Notes: generated from the letters alone by a model not told the origin. A DNA stretch of 64,000 nucleotides from Croceicoccus hydrothermalis (GCF_022378335.1 NZ_JAIQCI010000004.1:216346-280345); one strand, 5' to 3'; numbered from the stretch's first letter, positions 1 through 8,666 are shown. Program-made: numbers and translations.

Positions 1-2
1 AC

Positions 3-326
3 ACGGTTGCACGGAATATATCCGCACTGGTCAATTACGATGTCGCAGATGACGAGGTATGGGAAAGCCTGATCGAAGATTGCCGATATCGTCCGTATCT
101 ACAGCGTCAGGACGCCGAATTGCGGGATTTGAGGCAGAGTGAAGCGCTTGCGATACCAAGCCACTTCGATTTCGCGAAGGTGCCTGGCCTTTCGGGCGAA
201 ATGGTCGAACGCCTTACGCGGGCACGACCCGAGACCCTCGCCTCGGCAGAGCGGGTAAGGGGAGTGACCCCCGCTGCCGTTTCCGCGGTGTTGGTCGCCT
301 TGCGCAAATATGAGTTGGTATGTTGA
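3..326 (+). CDS. mnmG: MnmG (GidA) tRNA uridine-5-carboxymethylaminomethyl enzyme, C-terminal part
   Basis: Only the 3' end is in the window, and the reading frame is open from base 3. MnmG is the FAD-dependent partner of MnmE that modifies wobble U34 of tRNAs. The visible ~107 residues carry the family's C-terminal signature: a YRPYLQRQ segment, then a helical domain with [17 protein letters not shown] and a final [14 protein letters not shown] stretch. The stop overlaps the start of rsmG. The mnmG-rsmG-parA-parB order is the classic origin-proximal arrangement. The assignment is firm; nothing can be said about the N-terminal FAD domain. Confidence 0.93.
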   Translation, partial: TVARNISALVNYDVADDEVWESLIEDCRYRPYLQRQDAELRDLRQSEALAIPSHFDFAKVPGLSGEMVERLTRARPETLASAERVRGVTPAAVSAVLVALRKYELVC

Positions 327-982
327 GCGAATTCGTCGATGCCAAGGATCGCGACGATTGTCTGGCGCGGATTTGTCGGATGCCACGTGTGGATGGGTCC
401 AGGCTTCCCCTGCTGGACGCCTATGTTGCGGCGTTATTAGCGGAGACTAGCCATCAGAATTTGATCGCGCGGTCCACGATTTCGAATGTGTGGTCGCGTC
501 ATATTCTCGATTCGGCGCAATTGATCAATCTCGTTCCACGTGAAACGCGGGCGGACTCTTGGGTTGATATCGGGTCGGGCGCCGGGCTACCGGGTGTGGT
601 CTGCGCCATCCTTCTACCGAAATGCGAATTCATTTTGGTTGAACCTCGGGTCAAACGGGTTGAATTTCTTCGCTGTGTGGCTGACCGCCTCGCGCTTACG
701 AATATATGCATCGAAGCGTCTACGGTTCAGAATGTCGTTCGAAACAGAGTCGATATCATATCCGCCCGTGCGGTTGCCGTAACAGACAAGATCGTGGCGA
801 TCGCTGGCCATCTGGCCGATGCCGACACGTACTGGCTTCTTCCCAAAGGGCGGGGCGCTTTGGCTGAACTCGATGGGATGGTCATGCCACATGCATTTCA
901 CGTGGAACACTCGGTGACCGATCCGGAGTCCGGTGTTATAGTCGGTACTATACCAAGCTTATCGGGAAAATCGGGTTCATGA
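320..982 (+). CDS. rsmG: RsmG (GidB) 16S rRNA (guanine-N7)-methyltransferase
   Basis: SAM-dependent methyltransferase that makes m7G527 in 16S rRNA in the cytoplasm. The 220 residues match the usual length of about 200-220. The motifs [10 protein letters not shown] and WSRHILDS are followed by the glycine-rich SAM loop [10 protein letters not shown] (83-92), then [12 protein letters not shown] and the ISARAVA segment. The start overlaps the mnmG stop by a few bases, and the stop shares ATGA with parA, so the four genes look translationally coupled. Base composition is visibly lower in GC than most of the window. Two parS-like palindromes lie inside this coding sequence. Confidence 0.94.
   Translation: MLSEFVDAKDRDDCLARICRMPRVDGSRLPLLDAYVAALLAETSHQNLIARSTISNVWSRHILDSAQLINLVPRETRADSWVDIGSGAGLPGVVCAILLPKCEFILVEPRVKRVEFLRCVADRLALTNICIEASTVQNVVRNRVDIISARAVAVTDKIVAIAGHLADADTYWLLPKGRGALAELDGMVMPHAFHVEHSVTDPESGVIVGTIPSLSGKSGS
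532..547. other. parS-like centromere site 1 (inside rsmG)
   Basis: CGTTCCACGTGAAACG contains the 14-base core GTTCCACGTGAAAC, which matches the chromosomal parS consensus (TGTTNCACGTGAAACA) except at the two outer bases. The site lies 1.2 kb upstream of parB. It is an expected ParB loading site, but binding is inferred from sequence only. Confidence 0.75.
894..909. other. degenerate parS-like site 2 (3' part of rsmG)
   Basis: CATTTCACGTGGAACA is, on the complementary strand, TGTTCCACGTGAAATG. It keeps the central CACGTG and one perfect half site, but has mismatches in the two outermost bases of the other arm. It lies 362 bases from site 1. Its function is less certain than for the other two sites. 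Confidence 0.55.
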
Positions 983-1755
983 TTACGGTATCGGTCGCGA
1001 ATCAGAAGGGCGGAGTCGGAAAGACGACGACTGCGATCAATCTTGCGACGTCTTTCGCTGCGATTGGGTGGCGTACGATGCTCATTGATCTCGATCCGCA
1101 GGGCAATGCGTCCACCGGCGTCGGAATCGAAACCAACGATCGCGAACATTCGAGTTACGACCTCCTTATCGATTGCAAGCCGCTCGATGAGTGTAAGATG
1201 TCGACGCAGATAACCGGCCTCGACATCGTGCCCGCGACTGTCGATCTGTCCGGTGCGGAGATCGAGATGGTGGGATATGACAATCGCACGCGGCGCCTTC
1301 AAGGCGCACTCGATGCTGCAGGCGGTTACGATATCTGCTTCATTGATTGCCCGCCTTCGCTGGGGTTGTTGACGTTGAATGCGCTGACCGCGTCGCACGA
1401 AATTCTCGTTCCGCTGCAATGCGAGTTTTTCGCTTTGGAAGGGCTGAGCCAGCTGATGCAAACCATCGAATTGGTTAAGGACCGCTTCAACCCGGACCTC
1501 AATATCATCGGGATCGCATTGACGATGTTCGACCGCCGGAACCGTTTGACCGAGTCGGTGTCCGATGACGTTCGCGCCGTGCTCGGCGATGTGGTGTTCG
1601 ATACCGTGATCCCGCGCAACGTGCGTCTTTCCGAGGCGCCAAGCTACGGACTTCCCGCCATCGTGTATGACCATCACTGCGCCGGATCACGGGCTTATAT
1701 GGAACTTGCGCGTGAGCTGATCGGTCGGCTTCCGGAACAGAGGAAGGCAGCATGA
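979..1755 (+). CDS. parA: ParA chromosome-partitioning ATPase
   Basis: Nucleoid-bound ATPase that drives segregation of ParB-parS complexes. The 258 residues begin with [12 protein letters not shown]. They carry the deviant Walker A motif KGGVGKTT (10-17), the A' motif MLIDLDPQG (34-42) and the Walker B region FIDCPPSLG. The protein has no N-terminal DNA-binding extension, so it is a short chromosomal type Ib-like (Soj) ParA. It overlaps both rsmG and parB by ATGA, so expression is coupled along the operon. Confidence 0.96.
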   Translation: MITVSVANQKGGVGKTTTAINLATSFAAIGWRTMLIDLDPQGNASTGVGIETNDREHSSYDLLIDCKPLDECKMSTQITGLDIVPATVDLSGAEIEMVGYDNRTRRLQGALDAAGGYDICFIDCPPSLGLLTLNALTASHEILVPLQCEFFALEGLSQLMQTIELVKDRFNPDLNIIGIALTMFDRRNRLTESVSDDVRAVLGDVVFDTVIPRNVRLSEAPSYGLPAIVYDHHCAGSRAYMELARELIGRLPEQRKAA

Positions 1756-2684
1756 GCGAGGGGGCGAAGGCGACGAAGAAAAGAGCCGCACTCGGTCGTG
1801 GGCTGGGCGCGCTACTCGGCGACACGCAGATCGAGCGTCCTGTTTCACGTGAAACAGCAACTCCCGAACCTACCGTCCATCAGGATGGTCTGACGGTGTT
1901 GCCGGTCGCCTCGATCGAACCGCATCCCGATAATCCGCGTGTTAATTTCGATCCCGATGCGCTCGATGATCTCGCCCGATCCATTGCGAGCAGGGGCGTC
2001 ATTCAGCCGGTGATCGTGACGGCGAGCGGACAGGGGCGTTACCGGCTTGTCGCGGGTGAACGACGCTGGCGTGCCGCGCAAAAAGCGCAATTGCATGAAA
2101 TTCCCGCGATCGTTCGCGATCTTGCCGACCGCGACGTCGCGGCGCTCGCGCTTATCGAGAATATTCAGCGTGAGGATCTGAACCCAGTAGAGGAGGCCCG
2201 CGCGTACCACCGTCTCCATACGCGCAATGACATGTCGCAAACCGAAATCGCCCGCATGGTCGACAAATCGCGCAGCCATGTTGCAAACCTCATGCGATTG
2301 CTGGCCTTGCCGGAGCCGGTTCTGACCATGGTGGAATCGAGCGCGTTGTCGATGGGCCATGCACGCGCGCTTATCAACGTGGACAATGCGGAAGAGATTG
2401 CGCAGACCGTCGTGGACGACAATTTGTCGGTGCGCGATGTCGAAAAGCTGATCCGTCGCCGCAATGCGCCGACAAAGGAACCGCGCCACCGTGCGGCGCG
2501 GCCCAGCACGCGCGAAAACGATGCCGATATTCTCGCCATTCAAAAACAGCTGGAAGAATTTCTCGGCCTGCCCATCCGGATCGATCCGGACGGGTCGGAA
2601 CAGGGCGGGGCGGTAACCGTGCGCTACAAGACGCTCGATCAACTCGATCTCGTCTGTCAGCGGCTTTCGGGTGGCGAAATCTAG
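1752..2684 (+). CDS. parB: ParB chromosome-partitioning CTPase / centromere-binding protein
   Basis: 310 residues. The N-terminal tail (RGLGALLGD, 16-24) is the ParA-stimulating region typical of ParB. The nuclease-like CTP-binding domain has GERRWRAAQK (102-111) and ENIQREDLNP (136-145). An HTH of about 161-185 recognises parS, and the C-terminal dimerisation domain follows. A perfect parS lies within codons 30-35 of this gene. The ParB-ParA pair is the segregation module at the origin-proximal end of the window. Confidence 0.96.
   Translation: MSEGAKATKKRAALGRGLGALLGDTQIERPVSRETATPEPTVHQDGLTVLPVASIEPHPDNPRVNFDPDALDDLARSIASRGVIQPVIVTASGQGRYRLVAGERRWRAAQKAQLHEIPAIVRDLADRDVAALALIENIQREDLNPVEEARAYHRLHTRNDMSQTEIARMVDKSRSHVANLMRLLALPEPVLTMVESSALSMGHARALINVDNAEEIAQTVVDDNLSVRDVEKLIRRRNAPTKEPRHRAARPSTRENDADILAIQKQLEEFLGLPIRIDPDGSEQGGAVTVRYKTLDQLDLVCQRLSGGEI
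1841..1856. other. perfect parS site (inside parB)
   Basis: TGTTTCACGTGAAACA is a full 16-base palindrome identical to the canonical bacterial parS. It lies within the parB coding region near its 5' end, so ParB can nucleate directly on its own gene. Confidence 0.93.
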
Positions 2685-3167
2685 TTAGATCCGCGTCGCC
2701 AGTGTTGCGGCAAGCGTTTCGAAACCGTCCTGATCCTGCGCATCGAAACGGGACGGGAGGGGGCTGTCGAGGTCGATGATTGCCTTCACCGCGCCATCGA
2801 CGATGATCGGCACGACAAGTTCGGACCGGCTATTCGCGTCGCAGGCGATATGCCCGGCGAAGCTGTGAACATCCTCCACCAGGACGGAGCGTTTTTCGCC
2901 AGCTGCCGTGCCGCATACCCCCTGACCAAGCGGGATGCGGATACAGGCGGGGCGGCCCATGAACGGGCCGAGCACCAGCCCGTCGCCGATCACGCGGTAG
3001 AACCCGGCCCAGTTCAAATCCGGGACGAAGCCCCAGATCAGCGCCGCGACATTCGCCATATTGGCGATCCCATCCGGCTCGCCCGACGTCAGCGCATCGG
3101 CGGCCTCGCACAATTCACGATAGAGAAGCGGCTTGTCCGCAGCGTCGGAGGGAGTGAAATCGAACAT
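2685..3167 (-). CDS. msrC: GAF-domain free methionine-(R)-sulfoxide reductase
   Basis: 160-residue single GAF-domain protein that reduces free Met-(R)-sulfoxide using thioredoxin. The three family cysteines are present at C75, C85 and C109, in the contexts RPACIR, GVCGTA and IACDANSRSE. Their +10/+24 spacing is the same as in E. coli fRMsr (C84, C94, C118), so the enzyme should be active. An AAGG ribosome site lies just upstream of the ATG. The gene converges on parB with no spacer. Confidence 0.88.
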   Translation of the reverse strand: MFDFTPSDAADKPLLYRELCEAADALTSGEPDGIANMANVAALIWGFVPDLNWAGFYRVIGDGLVLGPFMGRPACIRIPLGQGVCGTAAGEKRSVLVEDVHSFAGHIACDANSRSELVVPIIVDGAVKAIIDLDSPLPSRFDAQDQDGFETLAATLATRI

Positions 3168-3250
3168 GGCACCGCCTTAGCGATCCCGACGCCATGCGCA
3201 ATGCGAAGCTGCCCATTGCCGGGGGTCGTGGCACAGACTATTCTTCGGCC

Positions 3251-4627
3251 ATGACACCGAAAACCCGCAAGACGATTATCGTCATTGGCATCGTCGTCCT
3301 GGTGGCGGCCCTGATTTTCTATCTCGTATTGCGCCCGACTCGCGCCGAATATACCGATGCGCAGTTGACTGGCCCCGACCCGGTCATTGCCGAGGCGGAA
3401 GAGGAAACATTCCCCAGCATCGCTCTTGCCGAACCGGCCGGGTGGGCGGCGGATGCAACGCCGACCGCGGCGGCGGGCCTCTCCGTCGTGCGCTTTGCCG
3501 ATGGGCTCGATCATCCGCGTTCGGTGTTCACCCTTCCCAATGGCGATGTGCTCGTGGCCGAAACGCGCGGTCCGGCCACGGGCGACGACGGGGGCATCAC
3601 CGACTGGATCATGGGGCTGTTCATGGACCGGGTCGGCGCGGGCGGCGTATCGGCGGACCGCATCACATTGCTGCGCGACAGTGATGGGGACGGTCGGGCG
3701 GACCAACGCTCTGTCCTGCTCGACGGCCTGCATTCGCCGTTCGGCATGGCGCTTCGCGATGGGCGGCTCATCGTCGCGAATACGGATGCGCTTTTGTCCT
3801 TTCCGTTCGAGGTGGGGCAGGGGCGGATCACCGCGGAGCCGGAAAAGCTCATGGATCTGCCCGGCGGGGGCAATCACTGGGTCCGCAACGTGCTGTATGA
3901 TCCGGAGGGTGACCGGCTTTTCATCACGGTCGGTTCGGCGAGCAACGTGGCCGAAAACGGTATGGCGGAGGAAACCGGCCGCGCCGCGATCCACGAATAT
4001 GATTTCGCCACGCGCACCCATCGTCTGTTTGCCGTGGGTCTGCGCAATCCCAACGGGCTCGCCATTCAACCGTCGAGCGGCGAATTGTGGACCACGGTAA
4101 ACGAACGCGACATGATCGGGCCGGATGTGCCGCCCGATTATCTGACCAATGTGCCCGTCGGCGCGCAATATGGCTGGCCGTGGGTGTATTGGAAAACCTA
4201 CATCGACGAACGGGTCGAGGCACCGATGCCCAATTTCCTGACCGAATATACGAGGCGGCCGGAATATGCGCTCGGCACGCATGCCGCGCCTCTGGGGCTC
4301 GTATTCGCGGACGGGAACGGGCTTGGCGGCGCATATGACCGGGGGGCGTTCGTGGCGCGTCACGGTTCATGGAACCGCGTGCCCAAATCGGGCTATGATG
4401 TGGTGTTCGTGCCGTTCGACGCGCGTGGCAACCCGCAGGGCGAAACCCCTCTGCCGGTGCTGACCGGATTTCTGACCGAGGATGGCGAGGACGCGCATGG
4501 CCGTCCGACCTGGCTCGCATGGGACAATGCGGGCGGTCTTCTGGTGAGCGACGACACGGCGGGTATCATCTGGCGCGTGACAGGCGCGCGCTCGTCCGTG
4601 GGCGCGGGGGACGAAGAAGCGCGCTAA
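3251..4627 (+). CDS. membrane-anchored PQQ/sorbosone-dehydrogenase-like beta-propeller protein
   Basis: 458 residues from the ATG chosen here. An in-frame ATG 57 bases upstream is possible but lacks the compact start followed by a membrane anchor. Residues ~7-28 form one hydrophobic helix, so the propeller domain should be periplasmic. The body has repeats typical of the glucose/sorbosone dehydrogenase family: GGGNHWVRN, LFITVGSASN, VGLRNPNGLAI, QYGWPWVYW. The family oxidises sugars or aldoses with PQQ, but substrate and cofactor cannot be read from the sequence. The gene is monocistronic and divergent from the GAF reductase. Confidence 0.8.
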   Translation: MTPKTRKTIIVIGIVVLVAALIFYLVLRPTRAEYTDAQLTGPDPVIAEAEEETFPSIALAEPAGWAADATPTAAAGLSVVRFADGLDHPRSVFTLPNGDVLVAETRGPATGDDGGITDWIMGLFMDRVGAGGVSADRITLLRDSDGDGRADQRSVLLDGLHSPFGMALRDGRLIVANTDALLSFPFEVGQGRITAEPEKLMDLPGGGNHWVRNVLYDPEGDRLFITVGSASNVAENGMAEETGRAAIHEYDFATRTHRLFAVGLRNPNGLAIQPSSGELWTTVNERDMIGPDVPPDYLTNVPVGAQYGWPWVYWKTYIDERVEAPMPNFLTEYTRRPEYALGTHAAPLGLVFADGNGLGGAYDRGAFVARHGSWNRVPKSGYDVVFVPFDARGNPQGETPLPVLTGFLTEDGEDAHGRPTWLAWDNAGGLLVSDDTAGIIWRVTGARSSVGAGDEEAR

Positions 4628-4631
4628 TTTT

Positions 4632-5486
4632 TCAAGCGAGGTCGAGCCCTGCGCGCCCGGCGAGTTCTGTCACGAATTGCCGGGCGACGCGGCCCGAACG
4701 CGCCCCGCGCCGCTGTGCCCAGGCAAGCGCATCGGCCTCCTCATATTGCAGCGCATGGGCATTGGCATAGGCCGCGACGATGGCGAGGTAATCGTCCTGT
4801 GACACCGCGTGAAAGCCCAGCACGAGCCCGAACCTGTCCGCCAGGGCCAGCGCATCGTCGACGGCATCGCGCGGATTGATCGGATCGTCCTGCTCACCGC
4901 CGTGGCGCGGAACGATCGCCCTGCGGTTGGAGGTTACGGCTATCCGCACATTGGCGGGCCGCGGTGCCACGCCCCCCTCCAGCAGCGACCGCAATTGCCG
5001 CACGGCGCGTTCCTCGCCCGGTGCGAAACCCAGATCGTCGATAAAAACCACGAAGCGCCGTCCTGCATCGTGCAGCCCGGCATCGTTCAACAGGGCAAAC
5101 AGATGCGGAAGGCTGTCGAGGCTGTCCGCGCTCGCCTGCACCAGCGCAATATCGCCATGCGCCCCCGCATCGCGCACCGCGGCACGGACCAGCGCGGATT
5201 TGCCCGTGCCTCTCGCACCCCAGAGCAACACATCATGCGCGGCGGCGCCGGTCGCATGGCGGCGCATGTTGGACAAAACCGCATCGCGTTGCCGGTCGAT
5301 CCCACACAGCATGTCGGTGTCCGGCGCGACGATCCGCGGCACCGCAGTCAGCCCCGACGCGCCCCAGCGATAGGCCGGGGCGGCATGAAGATCGACCGGC
5401 GGCGCTGGGGGCGGTGCCATCCGGTCGAGCGCGTCGGCAATGCGCGTTAGCAGTCCCGACAGTTTTGAACCCAACTCCCCATCCAT
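4632..5486 (-). CDS. DUF815-family ATP-binding protein (AAA-like)
   Basis: 284 residues, started at the ATG with an AGGAG site; longer reading is open upstream but would run into the tsaC promoter. A Walker A motif GARGTGKSAL follows LLWGARG, and a Walker B-like stretch VVFIDDLGF lies downstream. The conserved DUF815 text AVTSNRR and the D-rich FGLVLGF region are visible. The family is widespread in proteobacteria and has no settled role. The gene is divergent from tsaC with about 50 bases between starts. Confidence 0.85.
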   Translation of the reverse strand: MDGELGSKLSGLLTRIADALDRMAPPPAPPVDLHAAPAYRWGASGLTAVPRIVAPDTDMLCGIDRQRDAVLSNMRRHATGAAAHDVLLWGARGTGKSALVRAAVRDAGAHGDIALVQASADSLDSLPHLFALLNDAGLHDAGRRFVVFIDDLGFAPGEERAVRQLRSLLEGGVAPRPANVRIAVTSNRRAIVPRHGGEQDDPINPRDAVDDALALADRFGLVLGFHAVSQDDYLAIVAAYANAHALQYEEADALAWAQRRGARSGRVARQFVTELAGRAGLDLA

Positions 5487-5536
5487 CGCGCATTGCTCCT
5501 GTCCAGCGGCGTGTGGGCGGCTTATAGACATGCGCA

Positions 5537-6490
5537 ATGAAGGACGCCACACACCCTGATCCCCAAGACGCCGGCCCCGCCATCCCCGACGCCGTGATCG
5601 CAGAGGCAGCCGCCCGGCTCGACAATGGCGAGATCGTCGCGCTCCCGACCGAAACGGTATACGGCCTTGCCGCGCGCGCCGACGATGCGGAGGCGGTTGC
5701 GCGGATCTACGCCGCGAAGGGCCGGCCCTCGTTCAATCCGCTGATCGTGCATGTGCTGGACCAGGAGGGGGCGCGGCGCCTCGTCCATGTCGGACATCGT
5801 GCGGCGCTTTTGATGAAGCGGTTCTGGCCAGGGCCGTTGACGCTGGTCCTGCCGGCACGCGATGCATCGCCGCTGGCGCCTGCGGTGCGGGCCGGGCTCC
5901 CTACAGTCGCGGTGCGCAGTCCGGCGCATCCCGTCATGCGGGCGGTTCTGGCCCGCTGCGCTGCGCCGCTCGCCGCGCCATCCGCCAATCGCAGCGGCGG
6001 GGTCAGCCCCACCTGCGCCGCGCATGTCCGCGATTCGCTGGGTGAAAACGTGCCAATGGTCGTCGATGGCGGGCCCACCCGCGCCGGACTGGAATCGACG
6101 ATCGTGGCGATCCGGGATCAGGGGTGGAGCATGCTTCGTCCCGGGCCCCTGACCGGCGATGCGATCGCCGCGCTGCTCGGGCCGGAAAGGAACGAAAGCT
6201 GCACGGGCATCGAAGCGCCGGGGCAGCTCAGCAGTCATTACGCACCGGGAAAGCCGGTCCGGCTCAACGCCCTTCACGCCGAGGCGGGGGAATTCCTCAT
6301 CGGCTTTGGCACGGTGCGGGGGGATTTCGACCTGTCGGAAAAAGGCGATCTGGTCGAGGCGGGGAGCCGCCTTTATGACGCGCTCCACCGCGCAACGCAC
6401 GCGCCGGAGGAGCGGATCGCCGTCGCCCCGATACCAAGCGGCGGCATCGGGGCCGCAATCAATGACCGATTGCGCCGCGCCGCATTCTAA
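5537..6490 (+). CDS. tsaC: L-threonylcarbamoyladenylate synthase (Sua5/TsaC type)
   Basis: Makes threonylcarbamoyl-AMP from threonine, bicarbonate and ATP for the t6A37 modification of ANN-decoding tRNAs. At 317 residues it is the long Sua5 form with a C-terminal Sua5 domain, not the ~190-residue TsaC. The YrdC core is clear: LPTETVYGLA, AAKGRPSFNPL and APSANRSGG. The C-terminal part contains PGQLSSHYAPGKP, the linker that closes the active site. It converges with the small lipoprotein gene downstream. Confidence 0.93.
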   Translation: MKDATHPDPQDAGPAIPDAVIAEAAARLDNGEIVALPTETVYGLAARADDAEAVARIYAAKGRPSFNPLIVHVLDQEGARRLVHVGHRAALLMKRFWPGPLTLVLPARDASPLAPAVRAGLPTVAVRSPAHPVMRAVLARCAAPLAAPSANRSGGVSPTCAAHVRDSLGENVPMVVDGGPTRAGLESTIVAIRDQGWSMLRPGPLTGDAIAALLGPERNESCTGIEAPGQLSSHYAPGKPVRLNALHAEAGEFLIGFGTVRGDFDLSEKGDLVEAGSRLYDALHRATHAPEERIAVAPIPSGGIGAAINDRLRRAAF

Positions 6491-6511
6491 AGCCGCCACC
6501 ATACGCGGGTT

Positions 6512-6829
6512 TCAGCGGGGCATGCTCTCCATTTCTTCGAACAGGAAACGCGCCCGTTCGCAGGCACGCGGATCGCCGTCGTCGCAATCGCGCAAGGCGC
6601 GGCGGTATTTTCGGTCGAGTTCGCCGAGACGCTCCTCCTGCTTGCGCAGTGCGCGCCCGCGTTTCTCATCAGCCTCGGACTGGCTCGTGGTGGCAAGGTC
6701 GATGGCCTTGCCCGCGACCCGGACAGGAGCGGTCGCCACGTCGAACGCAGCCTTGGCCAGGCAGGCCGACAAGAGCGGTATCATCGCCGCCACCACTGCC
6801 CATCGCATCACGCGGCGCCGAAAAACCAT
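6512..6829 (-). CDS. small predicted lipoprotein with coiled-coil region
   Basis: 105 residues from the ATG preceded by AAGGATGG. A basic N-terminus and hydrophobic stretch end in a lipobox LLSAC (Cys23), so the mature protein should be lipid-anchored at the envelope. The rest is highly charged (EADEKRGRALRKQEERLGEL) and looks helical. It ends with a RDCDDGDPRACERARFLFEE stretch containing two cysteines, of the kind seen in SEL1-like or small periplasmic proteins. I do not recognise a family or function. The gene lies between convergent tsaC and the DUF2807 lipoprotein gene. Confidence 0.65.
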   Translation of the reverse strand: MVFRRRVMRWAVVAAMIPLLSACLAKAAFDVATAPVRVAGKAIDLATTSQSEADEKRGRALRKQEERLGELDRKYRRALRDCDDGDPRACERARFLFEEMESMPR

Positions 6830-6912
6830 GGGCCATCCTTTGATAAATGAGACTATTCCCGGCGAAGGCTGTTCCATGTCCGATGGCGCAATGCTGAACG
6901 CGGTTCAATCGA

Positions 6913-7629
6913 TCACGAACCGGCGCATAAAACCGCCCCTGATCCGAGAGAATTAATGTCGCAGGTGGGGGTTCCATCGACCCTGACCCGGCCCGATCCG
7001 ACGATCGTCGCCGTGACGGGTCCATCCGACCGGAACTGACCCGCGCCGGATCCGGTGATGCTGATCCTGGCTATTTCGGCGGTCAGGTCGGCCATGTCGG
7101 CCAGGCCCGACCCCGCAATGTCGAGATTGAGTGCGCGCGCGTGTCCCGCCCCGGAAAAACTGCCGGAACCGCCGATACGCACGTCGAGCTTCGCAGTTTT
7201 TACGTCCCGTGCCGTCACCGTCCCCGATCCGGCAATTGTGATCCGGGCGCCCCCTTCAGCAAGGGCGGGAACGCGAACTTCGCCGCTTCCCGCCATCGAT
7301 ACGCTGGTCGGCGCCGGCATGGTTACGGTAACGGTGGCCGGCGTATCGGTCGTGCCTTTGCGCACGATGACGAGCGTGCCATCGGCGATCGAGAAACGCA
7401 GGGCGTCGGTCGATTCGGGCGAACCGTCGACCGAAATTTTCAGATTTTCACCTTCGCGCACGGTGACCCTGTCCGGACCGTGCAGGGTCAGGCTTTCGGG
7501 TGCGGGCACGTCGAGTTCAAGCTCGTTCAGCGGTATTCCCTGCCGCCCCGAAACGGTTTTCGTATCGTCCCCGCATGCCGCAGTCGTCGCGATCAGAGCC
7601 ATGATCAGGGGCGCGGTCGAAAAACGCAT
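6913..7629 (-). CDS. DUF2807 (head GIN domain) lipoprotein
   Basis: 238 residues, started at the ATG with a GAGGAG site. The signal sequence ends in a lipobox ATTAAC (Cys19). The domain is a right-handed beta-solenoid of the DUF2807 type. GSG turns recur at 114, 134, 154, 173, 193, 211 and 229, one per ~19-20-residue coil, each preceded by a short beta strand (for example SMAGSG, TIAGSG, RIGGSG). The family is annotated as adhesin-like but is not experimentally defined. It probably sits in the outer membrane or periplasm. Confidence 0.8.
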   Translation of the reverse strand: MRFSTAPLIMALIATTAACGDDTKTVSGRQGIPLNELELDVPAPESLTLHGPDRVTVREGENLKISVDGSPESTDALRFSIADGTLVIVRKGTTDTPATVTVTMPAPTSVSMAGSGEVRVPALAEGGARITIAGSGTVTARDVKTAKLDVRIGGSGSFSGAGHARALNLDIAGSGLADMADLTAEIARISITGSGAGQFRSDGPVTATIVGSGRVRVDGTPTCDINSLGSGAVLCAGS

Positions 7630-7791
7630 GGCGATACTCCTCTTTCGGCGTGGGCGCGCCATCGCATGGCGCGGTCTGTCATTCCGTGCTGTGACCCATG
7701 CGTATCATTCCAGAGAATATGAAGCGTGATTCGACAATAGGCGATTACGGCCCGATGGACGACGCGTCCGATCGGCCATGGCATTACCGCG

Positions 7792-7829
7792 AAAAAAAGG
7801 GCCGCCGACATGACCGGCAGCCCCTTTTT
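7792..7829 (-). terminator. rho-independent terminator of carD
   Basis: Hairpin of GGG..GCCG / CGGC..CCC arms with a short internal mismatch and a CATG-containing loop. It is flanked by seven A on one side and five T on the other, so it reads as a terminator on either strand. It lies 20 bases past the carD stop. Confidence 0.8.
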
Positions 7830-7849
7830 CATGATCGAGATGCGCCGGT

Positions 7850-8380
7850 TCAGGCGGGCTGCTGCTCGTAATATTTGGGCGCATGCTCGTTCAGAACTTC
7901 GAGAATCTTGGCCAGCGCAGTCGGCTCGTCCGTGTTTTCCATCGCGGCGAGTTCGCGGGCGAGACGGCTCGATGCCGCTTCGAAAATCTGACGCTCGGAA
8001 TAGCTTTGCTCCGGCTGATCGTCGGCGCGGAACAGGTCGCGCGTCACCTCCGCGATGGAGACCAGATCGCCCGAATTGATCTTCGCCTCGTATTCCTGAG
8101 CGCGGCGCGACCACATGGTCCGCTTGACCTTGGGCTTGCTCTTCAGCACATCCATCGCCTCGCGCAGCGTCTTGTCCGAGGACAGCTTGCGCATTCCGAT
8201 GGATTCGACCTTGTTGGTGGGAACGCGCAACGTCATGCGTTCTTTTTCAAAGCGCAGCACATAAAGTTCGAGCTGCATGCCGGCGATTTCCTGGCTTTGC
8301 AGTTCGATGACGCGGCCAACGCCGTGCTTGGGGTAAACGACATAGTCTCCGACGTCGAAGGCATTCGCCTTGGCAGTCAT
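7850..8380 (-). CDS. carD: CarD/CdnL-family transcription regulator
   Basis: RNA-polymerase-binding activator that stabilises open complexes, especially at rRNA and growth genes. The 176 residues open with an RNAP-interacting Tudor-like domain (FDVGDYVVYPKHGVGRVIEL, ~8-27). The helical C-terminal DNA-binding domain follows (KPKVKRTMWSRRAQEYEAKI). A good AAGGA site lies upstream of the ATG. Its placement next to fdxA, an S4 protein and an SUV3-like helicase is a recurrent alphaproteobacterial order. A strong terminator follows the gene. Confidence 0.93.
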   Translation of the reverse strand: MTAKANAFDVGDYVVYPKHGVGRVIELQSQEIAGMQLELYVLRFEKERMTLRVPTNKVESIGMRKLSSDKTLREAMDVLKSKPKVKRTMWSRRAQEYEAKINSGDLVSIAEVTRDLFRADDQPEQSYSERQIFEAASSRLARELAAMENTDEPTALAKILEVLNEHAPKYYEQQPA

Positions 8381-8564
8381 GCATTGTCCTTTCTATGGCG
8401 TTCGTATCCCACAAATGCCCTATGGCATCGAGAGGACCGAAAACCCGCCCGACCGGATGACACCGGCCCGATGGCAGGTCAGATCTGCGGGATGTCGCCG
8501 TTACTGACGGGGCCGCACGATGGGGGTATCGTCCGGCACTGACGCCCCATTACCACAGTGCAAG

Positions 8565-8584
8565 CGCAAATGCCAGCATTTGCG
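8565..8584. repeat. perfect inverted repeat (first of three, fdxA-carD spacer)
   Basis: CGCAAATG, loop CCAG, then CATTTGCG: an 8-base perfect inverted repeat in the fdxA-carD intergenic region. No T run follows it, so it is not a standard terminator. It could be an operator or an RNA hairpin. Confidence 0.7.
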
Positions 8585-8604
8585 TATTGCGCACAGCCAG
8601 GGTC

Positions 8605-8629
8605 AGCCCCCCCGCGCCGCGCGGGGGCT
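8605..8629 (-). terminator. GC-rich hairpin downstream of fdxA (second inverted repeat)
   Basis: AGCCCCC..GCG / CGC..GGGGGCT arms give a ten-pair hairpin with a small C bulge and a three-base loop. It lies about 50 bases after the fdxA stop. It has no T tail, so intrinsic termination is only possible; it may instead protect the fdxA mRNA 3' end. Confidence 0.4.
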
Positions 8630-8649
8630 GCACACGATTGCGAAACCCG

Positions 8650-8666
8650 CCGATCCGACGGATCGG
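8650..8666 (-). repeat. perfect inverted repeat just after fdxA (third of three)
   Basis: CCGATCC, loop GAC, then GGATCGG: a 7-base perfect inverted repeat 11 bases beyond the fdxA stop. It could be part of a compound terminator with the hairpin at 8605-8629. Confidence 0.6.
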
